A DNA stretch of 37,281 bases from Bacillota bacterium (lineage in GTDB: Bacteria; Bacillota; Clostridia; Christensenellales; Aristaeellaceae). How positions within the stretch are numbered: position 1 is the stretch's first letter; each line of letters begins with the position of its first letter. A program made the position numbers and the translations under genes. This document shows, in pieces, positions 14,509-23,301 of this stretch. The stretch lies in assembly GCA_023404345.1 (NCBI GenBank), contig JAEYCB010000026.1, forward strand, positions 1 through 37,281, read 5' to 3'. The notes beneath the pieces are model-generated. The model did no database searches. It had not been told where the DNA came from and worked only from the letters and a program-made list of their open reading frames with translations.

Positions 14509-15624
14509 TCAGTTATATACACGTACCGGCAATACCAGATAAAGGTAACTGTCTCCTTCCAGCGGGGATATAACACAGGGACTGACATTGGTATTCATGC
14601 ACAGAGTGCAGCAGTCCTCATCCACATTCTTGATCACATCGCTGATATAGCGGGCATTGAAGGCGATTTCGATATCCTCGCCTTCCAGATGAGCGTCCAG
14701 ATCTTCCAGCACATCGCCCAGTTCACTCATGGAAGTAATTTTTAAATTGTCCTGAGTCGCTTTCATACGAATCAGATTGTTTTTGCCTTCTTTGGCCATC
14801 AGACTGGCACGTTCTATGGCATCCTGCAACTCACGCCTTTTCACAGTCACACGAGTAAGCCAGGAAGTAGGCAAAATTTGGCGGTAATTAATATATTCCC
14901 CAGCCAACAGACTAGTAACCAGCGTGGTGTCGCCTATTACGGCCATCAGATGCGTGCTGTCCAGATGGAAGGTAGCTATGCCATCGTCATCTTCCATAAT
15001 ATGGGCAATTTCATTCATTACCCGTCCAGGAATGATAGCAGTGATCTTTTCTGCTCCTTCAGGCAAAACAAACTGGTCATGCATGCGTTGAAGTGCCAAT
15101 CTGAAACCATCCAGACCTACCAGACGCAATTCATCGCTCGTTACTTCCATCAGGCAGCCGGTCAGCGCCTGACGGCTCTCCTGCAGAGCAATAGCAAAAG
15201 TTACCTTAGAAATCATATCACGCAAACGCTTCTGCGGAAAATGAAGCGCGTGTGTGTTGATCAAATCTTTCATTTGGGGAAATTCCGCCGATGACATACC
15301 CGTAATGGTAGAACGGCTCTGGCAGCAGCGAAGGGTTACTACCATGCGGTCGTTCATGGAAAAATGGACCGTTCCTTCCGGCAGCTTGCGCACGATTTCC
15401 GTCAGGAGCCTGCCAGGCAATACCACCTGACCAGGGTCCGACACGCTGGCTTTTACCCGGCTTTTAATGCTGAGAGATCCGTCTGAACACATCAGCTCTA
15501 CTTCATCCTCCTGAGCATTAAGCAGGACACCTTCAAGGATTTGTATGGCAGGCCGGGGACTCAAGGCGCGCGTAGCATTGATCAGGCCGGCGAGCAGTTC
15601 TTGTGCTGAACATTCAAACTTCAT
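14509..15624 (-). CDS. dnaN: DNA polymerase III beta sliding clamp
   Basis: The processivity clamp, 371 residues, of usual length with three similar domains. The N-terminus MKFECSAQELLAGLINATRA and the segments LEGVLLNAQEDEVELMCSDG, MSSAEFPQ and LVLPVRVYN are characteristic. The ATG is preceded by GGAGG at 9 nt. Normally dnaN follows dnaA and precedes recF and gyrB; here it is a single-gene unit with its own terminator, followed by murB. The 400 nt upstream hold DnaA-box-like sites and a DnaA-trio-like element, the layout seen between dnaA and dnaN in Bacillus. Confidence 0.97.
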   Translation of the reverse strand: MKFECSAQELLAGLINATRALSPRPAIQILEGVLLNAQEDEVELMCSDGSLSIKSRVKASVSDPGQVVLPGRLLTEIVRKLPEGTVHFSMNDRMVVTLRCCQSRSTITGMSSAEFPQMKDLINTHALHFPQKRLRDMISKVTFAIALQESRQALTGCLMEVTSDELRLVGLDGFRLALQRMHDQFVLPEGAEKITAIIPGRVMNEIAHIMEDDDGIATFHLDSTHLMAVIGDTTLVTSLLAGEYINYRQILPTSWLTRVTVKRRELQDAIERASLMAKEGKNNLIRMKATQDNLKITSMSELGDVLEDLDAHLEGEDIEIAFNARYISDVIKNVDEDCCTLCMNTNVSPCVISPLEGDSYLYLVLPVRVYN

Positions 15625-15672
15625 TTTTGGAAACCTCCGACAACCATTCTTGTTGTAGTTGCATCTTTTATT

Positions 15673-15709
15673 CAGTAGTAGTAGTAGGGGATGTGGAAAC
15701 CGTGGAAAA
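15673..15709 (+). promoter_or_regulatory. DnaA-trio-like element with adjacent DnaA boxes
   Basis: CAGTAGTAGTAGTAG, then a G cluster, then two tandem TGTGGAAA-type boxes in the same orientation. In characterised origins DnaA loads from the boxes onto the TAG-bearing single strand to open the duplex. Here the unwound side would face dnaN. Confidence 0.6.
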
Positions 15710-15909
15710 AAGCGTTGGATGCTTGCAGCATACCAAAAATGCCTTTGGAAAACTCATGGAAAGGCGGTCACTTTTCCGCAGATTTTCCATTGCGATTTTC
15801 CCCTTTGCCCAAATTGGGGAGAGGATGAAGATACCATTTCGAGCTTGAAAGCCGGGTTTCCTGCCCGAATGGAGCAAAACCTTTCGACAAAAGGCTTGAT
15901 AAAAAGTGT

Positions 15910-15939
15910 TTTTCCACACTTTCCACAGGCTGTGGAAAA
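15910..15939. promoter_or_regulatory. Cluster of three DnaA-box-like sites
   Basis: TTTTCCACA, CTTTCCACA and an inverted TGTGGAAAA are packed into 30 nt. The last two form a 9-bp perfect inverted repeat around one base. They lie about 200 nt from the DnaA-trio-like element. Confidence 0.55.
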
Positions 15940-16030
15940 CGGAATATGGGAAAGAGAAATGAGTAAATACAAGAAAAAGAATTGTATCCTCCACATCTTT
16001 CCCTTTGATTTTCAACCATACGGTGGAAAA

Positions 16031-16288
16031 TCAGATCTGTTTTGTGAGCACATTCATTACAGCTTCAGTGGCAGCCTCTTCATCCACTCCGTCAGCAACA
16101 ACCCAGATCAGGCCATCCTTTGGAATGGTTTGAGACAGAAGACCGATCATACTTTTCAAATTGAGCACGATACCATCGCGCTCCAATGTAAGGGTGCATT
16201 GAAATCGGGAAGCAGTGCTGGCGATCAGCGCGGCGCGTTCGCGTCCAATGATATTGTGATTGCGCAGATCGGCCTGGGTTTTAATCAT
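16031..16288 (-). CDS. crh: Crh-like HPr-family regulatory protein
   Basis: A short HPr-fold protein of 85 residues; start at the ATG at 16288 behind GGAGGG. In HPr the phosphotransfer His15 sits in GLHARPAA; the aligned stretch here is IIGRERAAL, with Gly at the His place, so it cannot relay PTS phosphate. The regulatory Ser region is kept (LKSMIGLLSQ, matching KSIMGVLSL of HPr), so control by HPr kinase is possible. Bacillus Crh likewise lacks His15, keeps Ser46, and is encoded beside whiA. The gene overlaps the whiA stop by 8 nt. Confidence 0.82.
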   Translation of the reverse strand: MIKTQADLRNHNIIGRERAALIASTASRFQCTLTLERDGIVLNLKSMIGLLSQTIPKDGLIWVVADGVDEEAATEAVMNVLTKQI

Positions 16289-17246
16289 GGGGAATCCCTC
16301 CTGAAAAATGTGTATCGTCAAAGTATGACATCAACCGCCGGATGCGGTGGTTGACGCCGCTTTTTCCAATGGGTGGGTCCAGAGATTGCCCCAGCTGCTC
16401 AAGCGTAGCATCCGGCGCATTCAGGCGTGCCAGTGCAATTTGTTGCAGCGAAGGCGGTAAGGTGGACAGCTTATCTTCTTTGATCAGTTGTTGTATGGCT
16501 TCAAGCTGCTGGCGACTTGCATTCATCTGCTTTTGAAGATTGGCGCTGTCACAGTTTAAAGCACGGTTGACGGTACTTAGCACTTGGCGACGCACGCGCA
16601 GGTCTTCTATATGCATCACACATGCATGAGCACCAAGTGCGGTAAGCAGCGTAACAATCTGATCGGATTGTTTGAGGTACAAATAAGCATGATCTCGCCG
16701 TGTACTGATACGAATGGGAAGATCCAGCCGTTGCATGCATTTAGCCAGCATCACGCGCGATTCTTCATCCCGGAAGGCAATTTCCAGATGATAACTTTGC
16801 TCTGGGTTGGTCATGGTCCCTCCTCCCAGCAACATTCCGCGAAGAAAAGCACGCATACAACAACCACGGGTTAAAGGCATCTTGGGTGTCGTAGATTTAA
16901 GGGAAAAAGACCCATCTGCGTTTTTTTCCATCATGCCCAAAGCGCACAGCAACACAGGGGATTGAATGGGACCCAGTGTTAGCACACATTTGCGCTTGCC
17001 TCCAAAACGAGCACTGGAAACATAATGAATTTGCGCGGCAATGTGAAGTGCCTGAGAAAGCAGCGTATAGGCCCTACGGCACACAGCCAGGCTCTCGGAA
17101 GAGAATTGCACGTTTACCTGTCCGCGTCCCAGCAGATTCAGGCTGGCCATGGATGCATATAGGCCGCAAAGCTCACTCAACGCACAGCAGCTTTTTTCCG
17201 GCTTGACATTTGAAAGCTCCTTTTTCACGTCGGACGAAAACGACAT
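16281..17246 (-). CDS. whiA: DNA-binding protein WhiA
   Basis: WhiA, 321 residues, is a conserved Gram-positive protein with a LAGLIDADG homing-endonuclease-like N-terminal fold that has lost nuclease activity, and a C-terminal helix-turn-helix. It regulates sporulation genes in Streptomyces and affects division and chromosome segregation in Bacillus. Seen here: start MSFSSDVKKEL, the LAGLIDADG-related AFLRGMLLGGGTMTNP, and a C-terminal HTH with LAPDATLEQLGQ-like sequence (LNAPDATLEQLGQSL) and SGVNHRIRRL. AAGGAGG precedes the ATG. It is co-transcribed with crh from the promoter at 17309-17337. rapZ and yvcK, usually next to it, are not. Confidence 0.96.
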   Translation of the reverse strand: MSFSSDVKKELSNVKPEKSCCALSELCGLYASMASLNLLGRGQVNVQFSSESLAVCRRAYTLLSQALHIAAQIHYVSSARFGGKRKCVLTLGPIQSPVLLCALGMMEKNADGSFSLKSTTPKMPLTRGCCMRAFLRGMLLGGGTMTNPEQSYHLEIAFRDEESRVMLAKCMQRLDLPIRISTRRDHAYLYLKQSDQIVTLLTALGAHACVMHIEDLRVRRQVLSTVNRALNCDSANLQKQMNASRQQLEAIQQLIKEDKLSTLPPSLQQIALARLNAPDATLEQLGQSLDPPIGKSGVNHRIRRLMSYFDDTHFSGGIPHD

Positions 17247-17308
17247 GTCGCCCTCCTTGCCACGGCAGCGCTTTGCTTATGGAAACGCACCAGCATTTGC
17301 CTATGCCT

Positions 17309-17337
17309 ATTGTACCTGCCATGCGGCTTTACGTCAA
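17309..17337 (-). promoter_or_regulatory. Promoter of whiA-crh
   Basis: TTGACG (17332-17337) and TACAAT (17309-17314) are 17 nt apart on the minus strand, about 60 nt before whiA. Confidence 0.8.
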
Positions 17338-17419
17338 TGATTTGAAGGTATGCAAAGCAAAAAAAGCTTGCCGTAATACAGATTTTTAAATCGAATAGCA
17401 GAAAAATGATGTTGTGTGG

Positions 17420-18166
17420 TTATTTCATCGGGATGGATGCAGATGATGCATCGCCGGTAATGGGGCGCCGCGAATAAATGCCGGTTTTCAGCTCATGAAT
17501 ATAAGCATTGATAAGCGGAATCTGTGGTGCGGCTATAGCGTCGCGAACGGCTTGTTCCCAATCATATTCCAGCTGGCGGAAACGGATTTCAAAAGGAACT
17601 GTTTCTTTTCCATCTTCTCCTTCCAGCAGAGCATAACAGCATTTTGGTATTCCCATGGCATTGCCCACGCTGCCGACATTGAAAAAGACGCCAGGCGTAA
17701 TGGTTCTCATCCCTTGACGATGCGCATCGGCATAGGCAACGACATCGTAGCGTCCACCCTGGCCATCCTGGAAAAACGGCTCAATCAGGCTGACATCACT
17801 TTGTATGGGAATCAGCTTTTCCATCAAAGGCCGACCGTGAAACAGGCGGATACGTCGTCCGCTTAAAACAAACTCATATTCCAGAGGGAGACGGCAAAGG
17901 CGTTCCATCCGCGAGGAGCCAAGCTGATCCCAGTAATATTGGTCAGGCGAAAATTGCTTTTTGCCCACGCCAAAATCCCAATTGCCGCCCAGTACGATCT
18001 CGCAGTGGTTCATGGCCCAGTCAAAGGTAAAATCGTTACTTGGACCCTTGCCAACGATATCGCCCAAGCAAAGAACACGATCGGGCTGCATCAAGGCAAG
18101 ATCCCGCTCAAGGGCCAGTGTAGCGGGACGATTTCCATGCAGATCCGCGATCAGAGCAATTCGCAC
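17420..18166 (-). CDS. Calcineurin-like metallophosphoesterase (YfcE/MJ0936-like)
   Basis: A 248-residue member of the calcineurin-like phosphoesterase superfamily. Metal-site motifs are DLHGN near residue 8, GDIVGKG, and FFNVGSVG. Two expected motifs are altered: the catalytic GNHD reads GNWD, and the usual GHTH reads YADAH, with HGRP before it. It may still hydrolyse phosphodiesters with changed metal coordination, or be a binding protein. The start is GTG at 18166, with AAGGAGG 8 nt upstream. It is transcribed alone from a promoter lying back to back with that of the secreted protein. Confidence 0.85.
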   Translation of the reverse strand: MRIALIADLHGNRPATLALERDLALMQPDRVLCLGDIVGKGPSNDFTFDWAMNHCEIVLGGNWDFGVGKKQFSPDQYYWDQLGSSRMERLCRLPLEYEFVLSGRRIRLFHGRPLMEKLIPIQSDVSLIEPFFQDGQGGRYDVVAYADAHRQGMRTITPGVFFNVGSVGNAMGIPKCCYALLEGEDGKETVPFEIRFRQLEYDWEQAVRDAIAAPQIPLINAYIHELKTGIYSRRPITGDASSASIPMK

Positions 18167-18196
18167 GGGACATGCCTCCTTGCAGGTTCTCTGCGA

Positions 18197-18225
18197 AGTA
18201 TACCAAAAGCTGACCTGGCTGACAA
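18197..18225 (-). promoter_or_regulatory. Promoter of the phosphoesterase gene
   Basis: TTGTCA (18220-18225) and TATACT (18197-18202) are 17 nt apart on the minus strand. Confidence 0.7.
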
Positions 18226-18231
18226 GGCAGA

Positions 18232-18260
18232 TTGCGAAAAGGCGCCCGGCATGTTACAAT
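18232..18260 (+). promoter_or_regulatory. Promoter of the secreted protein and GtrB-like gene
   Basis: TTGCGA (18232-18237) and TACAAT (18255-18260) are 17 nt apart. Its -35 box is 6 nt from that of the opposing promoter, so the two may compete. Confidence 0.65.
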
Positions 18261-18293
18261 GACTTCATAGGGAAAGAGAGAGGAGGCGGGTGC

Positions 18294-18926
18294 ATGCGCT
18301 TGTCAAAAATGATGTTGTTTGCATTATGTATCCTGCTGGCAGTGGCTCCCGCATATGCGCAGGAGGATACTTTTGCTACCTGCCAGATGCCGGAGGGGTC
18401 TGAATCCCTGTATATAACCGAGGCAGCGGGAATTGAGATTCCTCATGGGTTGGAGGATATGTATGCGCTGATGCTGGACACCAATGATCAAAGCGACGTG
18501 TACATTACACGCATGCGTTACGGCCGTGCGCTTGCCAGCATCAGCTGTACCTCGGCTGTGGGACCGGGTGCCGCGGAAGAATTGTTGGCGTTATGGCCTG
18601 AAGCGGCCAGGTGCATTTCGCAGGATGTGAGCTATATCAATGATAGCGCATCCTGTGCAGGCATGGAGACGGCTTTTGGTTATGATGCTTTGGTCATCCG
18701 CACGGAGATCGCCGTAGGGGAGGAGAACATGGTGCTCCTGGAGGCGAAATGCGCTGCGTTTTATAACGGCCCGGATCTGATCGAGGTCTGGACACTTCTC
18801 CCGGCAGATTCTGTTTATCTCTACGATGAGCAGGCCGCAGCAGAGCTGATGAGTGACCGAGCGGACCTTGAAGCGTTTATTGACAGTTTATCATTCCCGC
18901 CTAATGAGAATACGCAGGAAAAATAA
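18294..18926 (+). CDS. Secreted protein of unknown function
   Basis: A 210-residue protein with a clear signal peptide: MRLSK, a hydrophobic run to LLAVAPAYA, and cleavage before QED. The start at 18294 follows GAGGAGG; a much longer open frame upstream crosses the promoter and is rejected. The mature part is acidic, carries five cysteines (odd number, in TCQM, SCTS, RCIS, SCAG, KCAA) and shows no family I recognise. It precedes the GtrB-like gene by 11 nt, so a role at the cell surface connected to glycosylation is possible but unproven. Confidence 0.8.
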   Translation: MRLSKMMLFALCILLAVAPAYAQEDTFATCQMPEGSESLYITEAAGIEIPHGLEDMYALMLDTNDQSDVYITRMRYGRALASISCTSAVGPGAAEELLALWPEAARCISQDVSYINDSASCAGMETAFGYDALVIRTEIAVGEENMVLLEAKCAAFYNGPDLIEVWTLLPADSVYLYDEQAAAELMSDRADLEAFIDSLSFPPNENTQEK

Positions 18927-18937
18927 AGGGGGTCCAT

Positions 18938-19873
18938 ATGATGGAAACCTTGAGCATCGTTGTGCCGTGCCTGAATGAGCAGGAGTCCATACCCCTGTTT
19001 TACAGTGCGTTTTTAAAAGAAACCGCTGGTATGGATGTGGCTTTTGAATTTTGGTTTGTGGATGATGGCAGCACCGATGGTACGCTGGATGCGCTTAAGA
19101 GGCTGCGTGCGCAGGACCCTCGGGTAAAATATATTTCCTTTTCCCGTAATTTCGGCAAGGAAAGTGCCATGTATGCCGGCATGGAGGCCGCTGAGGGCGA
19201 TTATGTGGCCATCATGGATGTGGACTTACAAGATCCTCCTTCACTGCTTCCGCAGATGTTGCAGGGTATTCGCCAGGAAGGGTATGACTGTGTGGCTACC
19301 CGTCGCGTGACCCGTGCGGGTGAACCAAAGGTGCGCAGTTTTTTTGCTAGAGCGTTTTATCGGCTGATTAACCGTATTTCCAAAACAGAAATTGTGGATG
19401 GTGCGCGCGATTACCGGTTAATGACCCATCAGATGGTGGAAAGCATCCTGAGTTTACGGGAGGTCAGTCGCTTTTCCAAGGGTATTTTCAGCTGGGTGGG
19501 TTATCGAACCAAATGGCTGGAATATGAAAACATCGCCCGTGTGGCAGGAGAGACAAAATGGTCTTTCTGGAAGCTTCTGCTGTATTCCATTGACGGCATC
19601 ATCGGCTTTTCTACCGTGCCGCTGGCTATTGCCTCGGTGGTAGGGGTATTGTTCTGTCTGGTTGCGTTTATTCTCATATTTTTCTTTTTCTTTAAAACGA
19701 TCATCTGGGGCGATCCAGTCGCGGGCTTTCCTGCTACCATTTGCATCATTTTGCTGTTGGGCGGGATTCAGTTGTTTTGCGTAGGCATTCTGGGCCAGTA
19801 TCTGAGCAAGACTTATCTGGAAACCAAGAGGCGGCCTATTTATATTGCGCGGGAGATTAAGGGCAAGGAATAG
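18938..19873 (+). CDS. GtrB/DPM1-like polyprenyl-phosphate glycosyltransferase (GT2)
   Basis: A 311-residue GT2 enzyme that likely loads a sugar from a nucleotide donor onto undecaprenyl phosphate. Residues 1-220 are the catalytic domain: SIVVPCLNEQESIP, FVDDGSTDGT (Asp42-43), FSRNFGKESAM and the metal motif MDVDLQDPP (Asp94, Asp96). Two long hydrophobic spans follow (about 225-255 and 265-295), and the charged tail YLETKRRPIYIAREI is typical of the GtrB branch. Such transferases work with a GtrA-type protein and a GT-C transferase; candidates for both lie downstream. It ends at a strong terminator. Confidence 0.92.
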   Translation: MMETLSIVVPCLNEQESIPLFYSAFLKETAGMDVAFEFWFVDDGSTDGTLDALKRLRAQDPRVKYISFSRNFGKESAMYAGMEAAEGDYVAIMDVDLQDPPSLLPQMLQGIRQEGYDCVATRRVTRAGEPKVRSFFARAFYRLINRISKTEIVDGARDYRLMTHQMVESILSLREVSRFSKGIFSWVGYRTKWLEYENIARVAGETKWSFWKLLLYSIDGIIGFSTVPLAIASVVGVLFCLVAFILIFFFFFKTIIWGDPVAGFPATICIILLLGGIQLFCVGILGQYLSKTYLETKRRPIYIAREIKGKE

Positions 19874-19888
19874 ATGGGTATTTCAGAC

Positions 19889-19916
19889 GCGCGGCGCTTT
19901 CTGTGCCGCGCTTTTT
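19889..19916 (+). terminator. Terminator after the GtrB-like gene
   Basis: GCGCGGC and GCCGCGC (19889-19895, 19905-19911) form a GC-rich 7-bp stem followed by TTTTT. Confidence 0.85.
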
Positions 19917-19946
19917 GCATGTTTCCATCTTTTTTTGTCTACCCTA

Positions 19947-19974
19947 TTGACAAGCCTCAAAAGAGTGCTATACT
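19947..19974 (+). promoter_or_regulatory. Promoter of clpB
   Basis: A perfect TTGACA (19947-19952) and TATACT (19969-19974) are 16 nt apart. The expected start is near 19981, directly at the CtsR-type site. Confidence 0.85.
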
Positions 19975-19983
19975 ACAAAAGAA

Positions 19984-20000
19984 GGTCAAAGATAGTCAAT
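19984..20000 (+). promoter_or_regulatory. CtsR-type operator of clpB
   Basis: GGTCAAA-GAT-AGTCAAT is a tandem heptad with 3-nt spacing, one base from the CtsR consensus (RGTCAAA-N3-RGTCAAA). Its position over the transcription start fits repression of class III heat-shock genes. It is also half of a larger inverted repeat, GAAGGTCA (19981-19988) with TGACCTTC (20007-20014). No ctsR gene is in the window. Confidence 0.8.
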
Positions 20001-20057
20001 TTCTTCTGACCTTCGCAAATCCATTTTTTATCCCCCTGAAAGAAGGAGGCGTTTGAT

Positions 20058-22679
<2,622 letters not shown>

Positions 22680-22688
22680 GGCAAATCA

Positions 22689-22728
22689 ACGGCCCCTGTG
22701 CAGGAAAACCCTGCGCAGGGGCCGTTTT
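22689..22728 (+). terminator. Terminator of clpB
   Basis: A 16-bp stem with one G-U pair (arm beginning ACGGCCCCTG) over an AAAA loop is followed by TTTTA. It lies 9 nt after the clpB stop and also faces the end of the opposing GtrA-like gene. Confidence 0.9.
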
Positions 22729-22736
22729 ATGTTCCC

Positions 22737-23177
22737 TTATCGGCGGAACGTCCAGTATTTGTTGATGAAAAAATTCAGCGGAATGGTGATGCACAGGTTG
22801 AGAACCGGAGCCAACGACTCCGGGATGCCAACTGCCTCCACCCAAAAAACCAGCAGCAGTGAGTCCAGTACAAAAGTGCCGCCGTAGGCCGTCAGCGATT
22901 TGAAATATAGTGCCACATGCTGAGAAAATGGCCGCTTTTCACCGCCGCCGAATACGCAACGGTTGTTCCAGTAGTAGGCGTTGATTACACTGATGACAAG
23001 CCCCAGCAGGTTGGCGGCCAGGTAGTGCATGCCAAGCACATTCAGCGCGATCTGGTAGACCGCCAGTGAAATCAACGTGTTGGAAACACCCACGATGCCA
23101 AATTTGATGAATTGACATAATTTGGCGATCCATTGCTTTTGCATCGCATGGTTCCAAAAGGCGCGAAAACGTTCCAT
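22737..23177 (-). CDS. GtrA-like membrane protein
   Basis: A 146-residue membrane protein of the GtrA family, thought to help flip undecaprenyl-phosphate-sugars across the membrane. It opens after a short cytoplasmic stretch with the family-typical FIKFGIVGVSNTLISL, has four hydrophobic spans, and ends in NLCITIPLNFFINKYWTFRR, the family C-terminal signature. The ATG at 23177 has GGGAGG upstream; a longer frame upstream lies over the promoter. It is transcribed away from the aminotransferase operon from a promoter that shares its -35 region with that operon. Confidence 0.9.
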   Translation of the reverse strand: MERFRAFWNHAMQKQWIAKLCQFIKFGIVGVSNTLISLAVYQIALNVLGMHYLAANLLGLVISVINAYYWNNRCVFGGGEKRPFSQHVALYFKSLTAYGGTFVLDSLLLVFWVEAVGIPESLAPVLNLCITIPLNFFINKYWTFRR

Positions 23178-23216
23178 GGAGGCCTCCCTCTCCCGCCAGG
23201 CGGGCATGCTTGTGCC

Positions 23217-23245
23217 ATTGTACCGCAATGTGCCCTTGTTGACAA
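23217..23245 (-). promoter_or_regulatory. Promoter of the GtrA-like gene
   Basis: TTGTCA (23240-23245) and TACAAT (23217-23222) are 17 nt apart on the minus strand. The -35 box overlaps that of the opposing promoter by 5 nt. Confidence 0.7.
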
Positions 23246-23266
23246 TCCCCGTGGAACCATTATAAT
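23239..23266 (+). promoter_or_regulatory. Promoter of the amino-sugar/glycan operon
   Basis: Perfect TTGACA (23239-23244) and TATAAT (23261-23266) with a 16-nt spacer. It probably drives all genes from the aminotransferase to at least the second GT-C-like gene, as no terminator or other promoter is seen between them. Confidence 0.85.
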
Positions 23267-23301
23267 GAAATGGAATTTGATGTCGATGAGGAGCGTGCTT
23301 T

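Larger units (their letters stand above)
15625..16030. other. Gene-free region with DnaA-box cluster: candidate origin of replication
   Basis: No reading frame here is credible. On the plus strand CAG and four TAG triplets (15673-15687) are followed by GGG, A, and two DnaA-box-like sites, TGTGGAAAC (15692-15700) and CGTGGAAAA (15701-15709). Farther on lie TTTTCCACA (15910-15918) and a perfect inverted repeat TTTCCACAG-G-CTGTGGAAA (15920-15938), each one or two changes from TTATCCACA, and GTGGAAAA at 16023-16030. The trio, GC cluster, box order matches the basal unwinding element of Bacillus, with an A/T-richer stretch (15653-15672) and dnaN on the far side. A weak extended -10 (TGG-TATGCT, minus strand, 15727-15735) could be the dnaN promoter. 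Confidence 0.6.

Noticed and set aside
15659..16354. Plus-strand frame of 231 codons and three overlapping minus-strand frames between dnaN and crh
   Set aside because: Several frames are open at once because of local composition. None has a ribosome binding site or a protein-like pattern, and the plus-strand one crosses crh antisense. The DnaA-box reading explains the region better.
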